From the NCBI GenBank assembly GCA_964235605.1, contig CAXSCR010000047.1, positions 1 through 36,156 on the forward strand: a stretch of 36,156 bases of DNA. Reading direction: 5' to 3'. A program made the position numbers and the translations under genes. The stretch is from DATCRE01 sp964235605. Lineage in GTDB: Bacteria; Bacteroidota; Bacteroidia; Cytophagales; Cyclobacteriaceae. Position 1 is the first letter of the stretch; each line of letters starts with the position of its first letter. Below are positions 8,108 to 16,660 of the stretch, one piece after another. The notes under the pieces were generated by a model. That model was not told where the DNA came from. It saw only the letters and a program-made list of their open reading frames with translations, and ran no database searches.

Positions 8108-8397
8108 AGGAGAGTGTCGAGTTCAAATTTTCTTAGGTCGTCAACGCATTTCATTTTGTTCTTAGGTGGGATTAAAACCCGGCCGCCTCTGTAACCTATT
8201 TCGAGTCTGTCCACAGATAAGGCAGGAGCATTTTATTAATTCATTAGTCGTTTTTCCATTCGATGTCATTTACGTTATTGAATCACGAGGCTATCTATGA
8301 CTCTTCAAAACTTTTATGATACACCCCGTTATTGTCAGGGCCTTTTTATTAACTTATAAAAATTTTGTAAACAAAAGGTAATTAATATAAAGGCATA

Positions 8398-8814
8398 ATG
8401 AAAAAGGAAAACACTAAAACAACCGCAGGGCAAACTATTGGACGTATTGTACTTGGTCTGTTTTTAATCACAGCAGGAACAGGTCACTTGACATGGAGCC
8501 GAATAGAGTTTCAGTCGCAGGTTCCTCCTTGGGTACCTGTAAGTAGTGACCTGGTTGTCATTCTATCAGGAATAGTTGAAATCGTGCTGGGCGTCTCTCT
8601 GGTGTTTCTGGTAAAGTATAGATTTCAGGTGGGCTGGATCGTTGCGTTATTTTTTATCTTAGTCTTTCCGGGCAACATTGCCCAATTGACAGAACACAGA
8701 GATGCCTTTGGTTTGAATTCTGACCTTGCACGATGGATCCGATTACCTTTCCAATTTGTACTAATATTTATAGCCTTGTGGTCGACTGGGGCATGGAGGC
8801 ATTGGAGAAAGTGA
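8398..8814 (+). CDS. DoxX-like four-helix membrane protein
   Basis: This 138-residue inner-membrane protein has four predicted helices: about 13-28 (IGRIVLGLFLITAGTGHL), 47-70 (DLVVILSGIVEIVLGVSLVFL), 77-96 (VGWIVALFFILVFPGNIAQL) and 112-130 (LPFQFVLIFIALWSTGA). The arrangement, the GTGHLTW segment after helix 1 and the FPGNIAQ motif resemble the DoxX/DoxX_2 group of small membrane proteins found in Bacteroidota. Some family members are linked to quinone-dependent or detoxification reactions. No specific substrate can be read from this sequence. It stands alone in a repeat-rich zone, with about 950 bp free of genes upstream. Confidence 0.75.
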   Translation: MKKENTKTTAGQTIGRIVLGLFLITAGTGHLTWSRIEFQSQVPPWVPVSSDLVVILSGIVEIVLGVSLVFLVKYRFQVGWIVALFFILVFPGNIAQLTEHRDAFGLNSDLARWIRLPFQFVLIFIALWSTGAWRHWRK

Positions 8815-9039
8815 TTGAGTTTAAGAAATGTTGTTTCAGTAGTTCCACAGAAGAAATATCCCTCATAATATTTCATAACTTTGTGATCGCTTAAATTGAT
8901 AACATTAAAAGTTTTTAACTTCTAAACGCTCAGGTTAATGGTGATGTACTTGACTGCTTATATTGTGTATAATCCAATTATTTACGCAAATATAAATCTT
9001 TAATGTTTTGAACATCATGATACAGAAGCCAATTTTAGG

Positions 9040-9095
9040 AATGTGGTCTTTACACGGGTTAATTTAACATGACATATTATTTTTGTAAAAATTAT
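9040..9095 (+). repeat. Promoter-bearing direct repeat E1
   Basis: This is nearly identical to 11200-11257: both hold AATTTAACATGACATATTAT followed by TTTTG and an A/T-rich tail. It includes the Bacteroidota -7 box TATTTTTG at 9078-9085, yet no gene starts shortly after it. The two copies lie in direct orientation about 2.16 kb apart on either side of the 9466-11094 gene. Confidence 0.75.
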
Positions 9096-9141
9096 CACTA
9101 TTGTCAGACTAAAATAGAATAAAACTGTAGAGCTATTTCAG

Positions 9142-9220
9142 GCGTACATATAAAAATCTTGCGCGATGCACGGAGAAGTTAAGTGCCACTGCGCGGAATT
9201 AAAATTATTTGTACAGAATT
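9142..9220. repeat. GCGCGGAATT-type dispersed repeat, copy D'
   Basis: It shares TACATATAAAAATCTT, GCGATGCACGGAGAAG, TTAAGTGC and CTGCGCGGAATT with copies at 7760-7809 and 20336-20406. It directly precedes the long hairpin at 9242-9294, so the block and the hairpin probably belong to one repeat unit. Confidence 0.65.
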
Positions 9221-9241
9221 AAATCGCAGTCCTTGCAGAGA

Positions 9242-9294
9242 AAAAACCAGTATTTTGTCTGGCGCTTTTGGCGCCAGACAAAATACTGGTTTTT
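9242..9294. repeat. Perfect 24-bp stem hairpin
   Basis: Arms 9242-9265 and 9271-9294 are exact reverse complements around a TTTTG loop. The stem centre is TGTCTGGCGC/GCGCCAGACA, with A/T ends. It is followed by ATGCGCGCTTGCCATTT, which resembles the sequence after the hairpins at 16210-16255 and 24705-24750. The flanking A- and T-runs would allow termination in both directions, but no gene ends nearby. Confidence 0.8.
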
Positions 9295-9465
9295 ATGCGC
9301 GCTTGCCATTTGGATCTGGAATGCTTTACTGGCCTTCGCGCATCCTCGCTAAACTAACCATGGAATACGTTAGCTACCTACTAAATCAGAAGCCCATTCA
9401 TCCCTTGATTCTCCAATGAGATTAATCATATATACCCTATTTTAGTCGGACAAGAATGAAAAAGT

Positions 9466-11094
9466 ATGTATCTTAGGTACAAACCATTTTATATGAGATA
9501 TAACGCTTTCCTCTTAGCACTAAAAGTTAATGTACTTAAGTCTATTCCTACTATTGTTATTTCTATTTTGCTTCTGCCTGCTTTGTATGCACAAACATTA
9601 AGTATAGAAGAAAGTCAACCCATGAGTGAAGCTAGAAGTGGATGGCTAAAGCTGGTGCAACTAAAAAACGGCAATACAGCACTTCTTAATATAACCTTTG
9701 AAGAAGGCATTAAAATTTGGCTATACGATAAGTCTCGAGTTTTAATAGCAGAAAGCGTTATTAAGCCTGCTTATGGCGAGAATGGCATGCTAACACGTTC
9801 TTCAAGTATTGAGAGTGTATTTGCTATTGGTGATGAAATTGCTCTTTTTGTTAGTACAGTGGTAGATAAGGTTTATGTGCTGCAAAGAGTCAGAATAGAC
9901 GGTAAAAATGGTTCTTTACTTAAGACAGAAGAGATTGGAAGAGCTTTGGAAAATAGTTATGTCTCCTCCTATGTTGTTCGAAAAGATCCGGACTCGGATT
10001 ATTATGGTGTTGGCATCCATTACGTAATGGAATCTGGTAAGAGTAAACGTATTGAATTTATACATTACTCAACCAACCATCAACCTTTAAGCAGAGCGTT
10101 TTATAATACTCCCGATCAGCAATTCAAATACATGTGGTTAATTGACTTTGTCGTCATAGGCGATCAAAGACTAGTTTCATCAGTATATGTTTTCAATGTT
10201 GGTGAAAAGAAAGAAACATTCATTTCGTTGGGGAGCTTGGAAAAGGGGTCTTTAAACTTTAAACTTAAAGTACTTGGTTTTACTGCTGGCATGGAGTTTA
10301 GTGGAATATTGCGCTATAATAAAAATGCAAATCTAATGGCGTTGATGGGATTGGATTTAGTAGAATCAAAATCAGGATCTCGTTCCTACAGTTGTACCCT
10401 ATCCTTAGTTGACCTAAATACTTTTTCGATGGTACACACACAGGAGGTCGGAGTCGCTAAGATTAATGAATCATACAAAAAGATTTTTGACACTAAGAGA
10501 GATATCCGCTGCGTGCCGGAAGACTTTTATATCAATGATGATGGCACTTATGCCATTGTTTTTGAATCATCTTACGCTAAGGAATCTACCTACGCTACAA
10601 CAGTGTACCTTGAAAGTATGGCAGTTTCTTTCTTGAATGAGAAGGCTCAAGATGCCGGTAGTTGTCTGATTCCAAAAAGCCATGCTGTGTTTCTCAATAC
10701 AGTGCCTCATGAAGACTATCGTCCGCTATACATCAGTAGAAGACAACGGACGGCGCAAAGTTTGCGAGATGGAAATAATTTTAAATCGTTTGTATATGTA
10801 AGTGGCAAGACTGGAAATTATATTTTTTATAATGAGGTAATGGAAAATCTTGAGAAAATCAAAAAGGGGAGACTTACAACCATACAAGGGATAAGTAGTG
10901 CTGATGCTTTTATATGTACTACTACCGGTGGAAATCTGAAAACTGACTTTTTATTTGGAAAGCCAGCGGAAGATACACATAACTTTGCGATGTACACGGT
11001 GTCAGATTACGATGCAGCAACAGGCGTATTTGCTACTATCAAAGTCGAAAACAATAAAGGCAAAAGGCAAAAGATCGTTTGGGTAAAATTATAG
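9466..11094 (+). CDS. Large secreted protein of unknown function
   Basis: I do not recognise this 542-residue protein. The N-terminus is a Sec signal peptide: ATG at 9466 or, more likely, at 9493 (MRYNAFLLALK), a hydrophobic core TIVISILLLPALYAQ, and cleavage before TLSIEE. The mature part is rich in beta-strand-like segments with repeats of the type GDxx..VYVLQRV and FAIGDEIALFVST, compatible with a beta-propeller or sandwich, but no repeat unit is clear. No T9SS sorting domain is seen at the C-terminus (ends KRQKIVWVKL), unlike the other large exported proteins here. It is flanked by direct repeats (9040-9095 and 11200-11257), and a truncated copy of its signal region sits at 7908-7977. Together these suggest the locus has duplicated or moved. 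Confidence 0.8.
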   Translation: MYLRYKPFYMRYNAFLLALKVNVLKSIPTIVISILLLPALYAQTLSIEESQPMSEARSGWLKLVQLKNGNTALLNITFEEGIKIWLYDKSRVLIAESVIKPAYGENGMLTRSSSIESVFAIGDEIALFVSTVVDKVYVLQRVRIDGKNGSLLKTEEIGRALENSYVSSYVVRKDPDSDYYGVGIHYVMESGKSKRIEFIHYSTNHQPLSRAFYNTPDQQFKYMWLIDFVVIGDQRLVSSVYVFNVGEKKETFISLGSLEKGSLNFKLKVLGFTAGMEFSGILRYNKNANLMALMGLDLVESKSGSRSYSCTLSLVDLNTFSMVHTQEVGVAKINESYKKIFDTKRDIRCVPEDFYINDDGTYAIVFESSYAKESTYATTVYLESMAVSFLNEKAQDAGSCLIPKSHAVFLNTVPHEDYRPLYISRRQRTAQSLRDGNNFKSFVYVSGKTGNYIFYNEVMENLEKIKKGRLTTIQGISSADAFICTTTGGNLKTDFLFGKPAEDTHNFAMYTVSDYDAATGVFATIKVENNKGKRQKIVWVKL

Positions 11095-11199
11095 TTAGTA
11101 TCACAGCTACCTAAATTTATTAAACAAGGTAAAGTACTGAAATCTGTTACATTAAAGTCTATAAATATAGCGGCGTCCTTTGTCGCATTTCACCTGCAG

Positions 11200-11257
11200 A
11201 ATGTCGTCTTTACACTGGGTCAATTTAACATGACATATTATTTTTGTATAAAATTAT
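11200..11257 (+). repeat. Promoter-bearing direct repeat E2
   Basis: This is the second copy of the 56-58 bp repeat also found at 9040-9095. Differences are a few substitutions and small indels (TTTGTATAAAATTAT here against TTTGTAAAAATTAT in E1). Here it lies directly before a gene and supplies its promoter. Confidence 0.75.
11239..11246 (+). promoter_or_regulatory. Bacteroidota -7 promoter box TATTTTTG
   Basis: The sequence fits TAnnTTTG exactly and lies 25 bp before the ATG at 11272. The TTTG-type -33 element is not clear. The same box is in repeat E1 (9078-9085). Confidence 0.55.
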
Positions 11258-11271
11258 AATGTATTATTCCC

Positions 11272-11586
11272 ATGGCAATGACAATGAAAAGTACGCAAGC
11301 GAAAACCATAGATGAATACATCGCAGATTTTCCTGAAGACATTCAAAAGCTATTAGAAACAATGCGGGCCACTATAGCAAAGGCCGCACCCAAAGCTGAA
11401 GAGGCAATTAAATATGCCATACCAACATTTATATTGAATGGTAATCTTGTGCATTTTGCAGGCTATAAAAATCATATTGGATTTTATCCAGCACCATCAG
11501 TGATTGTGGCTTTTAAAAAAGAGCTGTCGGTTTATAAGTGTGCAAAAGGTTCCATACAATTTCCATTAGACAAACACTTCCTTTAA
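11272..11586 (+). CDS. DUF1801 domain protein (YdhG-like), C-terminus frameshifted
   Basis: This small cytoplasmic protein of the DUF1801/YdhG group has the family marks TIDEYIADFPEDIQKLLETMRATI, APKAEEAIKYAIPTF, LVHFAGYKNHIGFYPAPS and FKKELSVYKCAKGSIQFPLDK. The family normally continues with P(L/I)P..LI.KIVKFRVKEN. Here the frame reads DKHFL and stops at 11586. One extra C (CCA for CA near 11574) followed by one extra A near 11607 would restore PLPLTLISKIVKFRVKENLEKYKRK, ending about 11660 just before the convergent MATE gene. So the tail is present but broken by two single-base deletions in short homopolymers. The biochemical role of the family is not settled. A second ATG (11281) is a possible start. 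Confidence 0.8.
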   Translation: MAMTMKSTQAKTIDEYIADFPEDIQKLLETMRATIAKAAPKAEEAIKYAIPTFILNGNLVHFAGYKNHIGFYPAPSVIVAFKKELSVYKCAKGSIQFPLDKHFL

Positions 11587-11670
11587 CCTTAATAAGTAAA
11601 TTGTAAAGTTTCGCGTGAAAGAGAATTTAGAAAAATATAAAAGGAAAAATTATAAGTGCGTAGTAAAAAA

Positions 11671-13041
11671 TTATCGTTCTATGATGGCCTTTTCATTGAA
11701 GTATTTTTCTTTATTATACAACGTGTAAATACCGATAAGGAGCAACGTTAGAATTTCTGCAAAAGAACGTGTTAACCACACGCCGCTCAGGCCCATATTA
11801 AAGTATTCTGGTAATATGATTAAAAATAACGCAATAAATACAAAGCCTTTTAAAATATTGATGAGCGTAGAAATGGTCGATTTGCCTATGCTTTGGAAGT
11901 AGGCTGATAGGATGTAATTGGGACCGGCAGCCATAAATATAATAAAGTACAGCGCAGTTGCCTTGCTTGCAATCAATCTAAATTCCGCTGTTTCATCTCC
12001 TGCAAATGTATTAAACAACACCTCGGAGAAGAGCACGGCAAGCACGGATATAATGATGCCTAAAATAAGAGTGAAGTATAATGTGAACTTGAAAATTTCA
12101 ATTACTCTGTGCGGCAATTTAGCTCCTATATTAAATGATATGATGCGTATCAAAGCGATCATGGCTGAGGTGAATAGCCTTATAAACATAAAGCTTAAAT
12201 AATTTACTACCCCGAATGCAGAAACAGCTAATGGGCCGTAAGACACCATGCTATGACTGATAATCAAAAGTCCAACGGAGAACGATATTTCAGATGCAAA
12301 TGAAGGCAGTCCGAGTGTTAGTAATTCTTTCCACTCTTTAATCTTAATGGTAAACCTAAATTCAGTGAAGCTAAAATGACTTTTTGCCTTTTGTATGTAA
12401 AAGAATAAATACAACGTGGATGCAAATATTGAAACCGCTGTGGCTATAGAGGCGCCTTTAACTCCTAAATGTAGTCCTTGTATTAAAATTAGATCCAAAA
12501 CAATATTAAGGCTAACAGCAATCAATGATGCATTTCTAGAAATTTTAGGCGCGTTATCATGGCTGATAAAGTTGCCCCAGAACATTCCTAAAAAGAATAA
12601 CGGAAGTGAAATCAATTGCCAAAATATATAAGCTGACGTATTAACAACAAGTGATGTATTTTCTGCCCCTGCAAGAAAATTAACAAGTGGCTTTATAACG
12701 AATGGTGTACTCACAGCAATGACACCGCCAAACAACAGCGCTAGGGTAGTCGCAAATTGAAAAATATTTTGTGCGTTGATATAGTTTGTTGCGCCTATAT
12801 TTTTCCCAATTAAAATACCACATCCAATCATAATAGGAAGTGCCAAGGAAATAAACATAATAACTATAGGACCATATAATCCAACGGCAGCAATTCCTTC
12901 TTTTCCAACCTGTTGCCCTAAAATTACGCCGTTGATTACTTGATGAAGTGTTATGGATAGAATGCTTGTTAATGCCGGTATATAATATTTAAAAAATAGT
13001 TGGTGGATAGGAGCCTCACCTAATTGATTAGACGTATTCAT
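11671..13041 (-). CDS. MATE family multidrug/cation efflux transporter
   Basis: This is a secondary transporter of the multidrug and toxic compound extrusion family, which expels drugs or cationic metabolites in exchange for Na+ or H+. It has 456 residues with about twelve hydrophobic helices arranged as two related halves. Family segments include the N-terminal LFFKYYIPALTSILSITLHQVINGVILG, GIAAVGLYGPIVIMFISLALPIMIGCGILIGKNIGA, SLNIVLDLILIQGLHLGVKGASIATAVS in the first half, and NYILSAYFQSIGKSTISTLINILKG near the C-terminus. It resembles MepA/NorM-like members, but the substrate cannot be assigned. It is transcribed alone, convergent with the DUF1801 gene and divergent from the GH44 gene. 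Intact. Confidence 0.93.
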   Translation of the reverse strand: MNTSNQLGEAPIHQLFFKYYIPALTSILSITLHQVINGVILGQQVGKEGIAAVGLYGPIVIMFISLALPIMIGCGILIGKNIGATNYINAQNIFQFATTLALLFGGVIAVSTPFVIKPLVNFLAGAENTSLVVNTSAYIFWQLISLPLFFLGMFWGNFISHDNAPKISRNASLIAVSLNIVLDLILIQGLHLGVKGASIATAVSIFASTLYLFFYIQKAKSHFSFTEFRFTIKIKEWKELLTLGLPSFASEISFSVGLLIISHSMVSYGPLAVSAFGVVNYLSFMFIRLFTSAMIALIRIISFNIGAKLPHRVIEIFKFTLYFTLILGIIISVLAVLFSEVLFNTFAGDETAEFRLIASKATALYFIIFMAAGPNYILSAYFQSIGKSTISTLINILKGFVFIALFLIILPEYFNMGLSGVWLTRSFAEILTLLLIGIYTLYNKEKYFNEKAIIER

Positions 13042-13345
13042 ATGGACTTTTGAGATAGGGAGCGCGAAGATAATATTTGTTTGGAGGCTACAAAGCTTAT
13101 TTATGTATTAGCTTGTACTAAAGTAATAATGCCAAGCTTATTCAACGAATTCTGGATTGTTTTTAATTGAATATTAGCCGGATTAATAAGGTGTTTCACT
13201 ATGATCTATTAGATGAAATCAGTAAGGCATCAAGTTAACCAGATAAAGGAATGTGTGTTCGATAAGATAATACGCTCGTCGAAATTATTGCCATATTTTC
13301 ATAGCATCACCATACCTTGTGCTATTGAACCTAAACTACTAATCA
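13042..13345. other. Divergent promoter region between the MATE and GH44 genes
   Basis: This 304-bp region must carry the promoters of both genes. CCATATTTTCATAG near 13290-13303, about 45 bp before the GH44 start, resembles a -7 region but lacks the final G of TAnnTTTG. No operator or repeat is clear. Confidence 0.4.
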
Positions 13346-16060
13346 ATGAAATCTAAAATTTCGTTAATCATGATCATCACCTTATGGTTGAATCATGATT
13401 CTTTCGCTCAATTGAATGTCAACTTTACTGTTAACACGACAATTGGCAGGGCACCGATCAGTCCTTTGATCTATGGTACAAATCAAGTTTTGTCACCCAC
13501 TGATAAATATCAATCCATAAGAATGGGTGGTAACAGAATAACCAGTCTAAACTGGGAGAATAATGCATCTAATGCAGGCTCTGATTATCTTCACCAAAGT
13601 GATAGTTATATGTGTGGTAGTCTATCTACTTCAGATTGCAATCTTCCAGGAAAAGTTTATTCGGCATTTTATAACGATGCTAAGAGCAGAGGTATTCCAT
13701 ATGCATTAGCTACCTTACAAATGGCGGGCTATGTTGCAGCTGATAAAAATGGTATTGTTACCGAAGCTGAAACAGCGCCTTCATCTCGCTGGAAGCAGGT
13801 TGTCTTTAAAAAGAATGCAGCGTTCACTTTGTCTCCGAATACAGCTGACAATTTTGTATACATGGACGAACTTGTTAACTACCTCAAAACAAATCATGGT
13901 GCCGCTTCTGCTGGTGGAATTAAAGGTTATTTTTTGGATAACGAACCTGCACTGTGGCCCTCTACGCATGCCAGACTTCATCCTAACAAACCTACCGCCG
14001 TGGAATTATGGACTAAGTCACGCGACTTATCTATAGCCCTTAAAAATGTTGATGCATCAGCAGAAACTTTTGGTGGCGTATTTTATGGTTTTGGTGCTTA
14101 TTTAAATTTACAAGATGCACCTGACTGGTCAACTGAAAAAGGAAGCTATGAATGGTACCTGGATTACTTTCTTGCTAAATTAAAATCGGCATCAGATAGT
14201 AATGGAAAAAGATTGCTTGATGTGATTGATCTGCATTGGTACCCTGAAGCAATCGGTGACAACAGAATTACTTTCAGTGGTGGCAATACAACGAACGATA
14301 AAGCGGCGAGAATACAAGCGCCACGTACTTTATGGGATTCTGAATATGTAGAGAACAGTTGGATAGCAACTAACTTTAGAAATTTTTTACCCCTGATTCC
14401 TAAAGTGCAAAATTCAATTAATACATATTATCCAAATACAAAATTAAGCTTTTCAGAATATTGCTATGGTGGTTGCAATGATTACAGTGGTGGAATTGCA
14501 CAAGCAGATGTGTTAGGCATCTTTGGAAAGTATGGTGTATACAATGGCAACTGGTGGAATGTATGTGGTAGCGAAACTAGCTTTGTTTCAGCAGGCTTCA
14601 AAATTTTTACGAATTATAATGGAAGTGGTGCCGCTTTCGGTAATACAAAAGTAAATTCTACCATGAGTGATAAAGTAAATACGTCTATCTATGCTTCCAT
14701 TGAAGGCAATAGTGAAAACAATCTACACGTGGTTGTAATCAATAAATCAAATCAAGCAGTAAACGGAATTTTTAACCTTACCAGCGGTGCAACATATTCA
14801 GTAGGCAACGTTTGGGCATTCGATCAAAACAATGCCGCCATTACCGCTAGAACAAGTATAAATTCAATTAATGGAAACAGTTTTAATTATACTTTGCCAG
14901 CCTACTCCGTTTGTCACATGGTTTTATCAGCCGGGGTTGAAGTTGCAAGTACCAGGGTGATAGTAAGAGCCCGAAGTATAAATCCAGGATCGAACATGAG
15001 AATAGAGATTATGGATGCTGCTACTTCAACAGCAACTACCGTTCTTCAAAGCAAAGCTTTTGATAACCTGTCAACCAGCTTTACCAATTATACATATACA
15101 TTTACAGGTGTTATTCCTGCTAATAGAATCAGGGTAAGATTCCTCAATAATGGAGGTACACCGAATCGTGATTTAGAGGTTGATTATATTCAGGTTAATG
15201 ATGTTACCTTTCAGTCGGAGAGTTCAAAAACATATTCATTTGGTAGCGTGAGTGGATGTGGAAAGGGCGGTTATTACCAAACACAATTATTAACATGCAA
15301 TGGGTTTTTTCATTATGATATTGGAACTGCAACTAATCCGCCTGTAACTATTTATAGTGATGCGCTTGCTGCTGATTGGTTAGATTGGTCATGGTCGGTA
15401 GTAAATAATTTTAGTGCAACTCCCGCTAAAACCGGGGCTAGTGCATTGGGTTCAACTTTCACTGAAGGGTGGGGTGGAGTCTCTTTAAGAAAGGGTACGG
15501 CACAAAATACCAGCGGATATAATGCTATAAAATTTTGGATACATGGTGGCACGGGCGCGAACAAATCTTTGTTATTCACATCACAAACCGAAGATGCAGC
15601 AGGAACAAGTACATCAAGTGCATTTACGGCAACTGCGGGTGTATGGAACGAAATCACGATACCTTTAAGTGCTTTGGGCAACCCCACCAGTATTAAGCGG
15701 ATCACTTTCCAGAACAATTCTGCATCAGCCCAGTCTATAATTTACTTTGATGATATAAGATTGGTCTCCACAACGGCTACTAGCGTTGCTTCTAACACAT
15801 CATCTACGCAAAAGGCGGTGTCTATTTTTCCTAACCCTTTAAAGGAGAATGTGCTTCATTTAAGCGAGCAATTTACCACTTCGGAAACTGTAGTTGAAGT
15901 GAGATTGCAGAACCTGGCAGGGAAGGAATTCTTAAGAAAACAACTAACAAAAGGTGAAAGTGATGTGATAATTGATACACCTCTACCAAATGGAATATAT
16001 AACATTACCATTAAAATGGGAGAAACAGTTTACGTACAGAAATTAATGATTGAAAATTAA
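13346..16060 (+). CDS. Secreted GH44 endoglucanase/xyloglucanase with carbohydrate-binding domains and T9SS sorting domain
   Basis: The protein has a signal peptide (about 1-22, ending DSFAQ) and a glycoside hydrolase family 44 domain (about 25-530). GH44 marks are APISPLIYGTNQ, SIRMGGNRITSLNWENNASNAGSD, the acid/base motif GYFLDNEPALW (Glu200), and the nucleophile motif LSFSEYCYGG (Glu371). The family cleaves internal beta-1,4 links of cellulose, carboxymethylcellulose and especially xyloglucan, with retention. Residues about 535-665 form a carbohydrate-binding module with RVIVRARS, NRDLEVDYIQVNDVTF and a cysteine-bearing YYQTQLLTCNGFFHY, like Ca-dependent xylan-binding (CBM36/60-like) modules. 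About 670-795 is a second beta-sandwich domain ending IIYFDDIRLV. The tail (about 820-904, SIFPNPLKENVLHLSE to YVQKLMIEN) is a T9SS type A sorting domain. It therefore probably acts on plant polymers outside the cell. Confidence 0.92.
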   Translation: MKSKISLIMIITLWLNHDSFAQLNVNFTVNTTIGRAPISPLIYGTNQVLSPTDKYQSIRMGGNRITSLNWENNASNAGSDYLHQSDSYMCGSLSTSDCNLPGKVYSAFYNDAKSRGIPYALATLQMAGYVAADKNGIVTEAETAPSSRWKQVVFKKNAAFTLSPNTADNFVYMDELVNYLKTNHGAASAGGIKGYFLDNEPALWPSTHARLHPNKPTAVELWTKSRDLSIALKNVDASAETFGGVFYGFGAYLNLQDAPDWSTEKGSYEWYLDYFLAKLKSASDSNGKRLLDVIDLHWYPEAIGDNRITFSGGNTTNDKAARIQAPRTLWDSEYVENSWIATNFRNFLPLIPKVQNSINTYYPNTKLSFSEYCYGGCNDYSGGIAQADVLGIFGKYGVYNGNWWNVCGSETSFVSAGFKIFTNYNGSGAAFGNTKVNSTMSDKVNTSIYASIEGNSENNLHVVVINKSNQAVNGIFNLTSGATYSVGNVWAFDQNNAAITARTSINSINGNSFNYTLPAYSVCHMVLSAGVEVASTRVIVRARSINPGSNMRIEIMDAATSTATTVLQSKAFDNLSTSFTNYTYTFTGVIPANRIRVRFLNNGGTPNRDLEVDYIQVNDVTFQSESSKTYSFGSVSGCGKGGYYQTQLLTCNGFFHYDIGTATNPPVTIYSDALAADWLDWSWSVVNNFSATPAKTGASALGSTFTEGWGGVSLRKGTAQNTSGYNAIKFWIHGGTGANKSLLFTSQTEDAAGTSTSSAFTATAGVWNEITIPLSALGNPTSIKRITFQNNSASAQSIIYFDDIRLVSTTATSVASNTSSTQKAVSIFPNPLKENVLHLSEQFTTSETVVEVRLQNLAGKEFLRKQLTKGESDVIIDTPLPNGIYNITIKMGETVYVQKLMIEN

Positions 16061-16156
16061 TATGAGTATCCGCTTTCAGTCCTAAGTTAGGCGGGATGGT
16101 AAAGGCGCGGAAGTTAAGCGCATCAATTTCCACAAAAGTGTAGGCCGCGGTTAAAC

Positions 16157-16201
16157 CCTGAATCTTCATCATGGCGCCAGGTGTCATGATGAAGATTCAG
16201 G
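16157..16201. repeat. Perfect 17-bp stem hairpin, part of repeat unit F1
   Basis: CCTGAATCTTCATCATG (16157-16173) pairs exactly with 16185-16201 around an 11-nt loop (GCGCCAGGTGT). The right arm includes GAAGATTCAGG, which is shared with F2 at 24684 onward. The left arm is absent from F2. Confidence 0.8.
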
Positions 16202-16209
16202 AATAAATA

Positions 16210-16255
16210 CGATAATGATTGGTTGTGTGGCACGGGCCACAACCAATCATTATCG
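16210..16255. repeat. Perfect 18-bp stem hairpin inside F1
   Basis: CGATAATGATTGGTTGTG (16210-16227) pairs exactly with 16238-16255 around TGGCACGGGC. In F2 (24704-24749) the left arm is shortened and one arm base is changed, so F1 has the intact form. Confidence 0.85.
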
Positions 16256-16259
16256 TTAA

Positions 16260-16310
16260 AATGCGCGCCTACAATTATACCATGAAAATATATACGTAGG
16301 TTCGCGCATT
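16260..16310. repeat. Third stem-loop of F1 with a two-base bulge
   Basis: AATGCGCGCCTAC (16260-16272) pairs with GTAGGTTCGCGCATT (16296-16310), leaving TT unpaired on the right arm. The same structure, with one or two changed bases, is present in F2. This keeps three hairpins in a row in F1. Confidence 0.6.
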
Positions 16311-16442
16311 ATCTATGAACTATGCAAGTGTGAATTTTGGTCTTAGGACTTCAATCTGATACGCATGAAAATTAATTCCATGTGGGCGTAATGATGATTT
16401 TTCAAGTAAAATAATACACCCGTATTTCTATCTAAGGAAGCT

Positions 16443-16475
16443 AAAAAATAGGCCTGCCGTGCGGACCTTTTTTTG
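16443..16475 (+). terminator. Possible intrinsic terminator
   Basis: An A-run and AGGCC are followed by a short loop, then GGACC and seven Ts. The stem has one mismatch. It lies about 400 bp beyond the GH44 stop, past repeat F1, so it may end a read-through transcript. Confidence 0.4.
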
Positions 16476-16660
16476 TTTCAAGACCAATTCAATGAGTTTA
16501 GCGGCTAAAACTTGCGTAATTATCAAAAAACGAAGCCCGATATAAGAAATAATTATTTAACTAATATCATTAAATTGGTATATGCGTTGTGTGGTTATAG
16601 ACTATAACCTTTTATCATAGTAAAATAGCCTTAGTTTCGTTTCTGTTGTTTACTCAAATT

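Larger units (their letters stand above)
16190..16366. repeat. Dispersed 177-bp repeat, copy F1
   Basis: It matches 24684-24856 over its whole length with scattered substitutions and small indels: GAAGATTCAGGAATAAATAC, GGCACGGGCCACAACCAATC, GTTAAAATGCGCGC, ACGTAGGTTCGC, GTGTGAATTTTGGTCTTAGG and more. Both copies sit just beyond the 3' end of a gene. No reading frame is conserved between the two. Confidence 0.85.

Noticed and set aside
9183..9419. 78-codon plus-strand frame
   Set aside because: It runs through both arms of the 24-bp hairpin and a repeat block and has no protein family character.
16086..16092. GTTAGGC as an integron attC core (also GTTAAGT at 9178)
   Set aside because: The GTTRRRY pattern fits, and long hairpins follow, but no paired RYYYAAC site is found at the right distance and no integrase is in the window. 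Cassette-like genes are absent.
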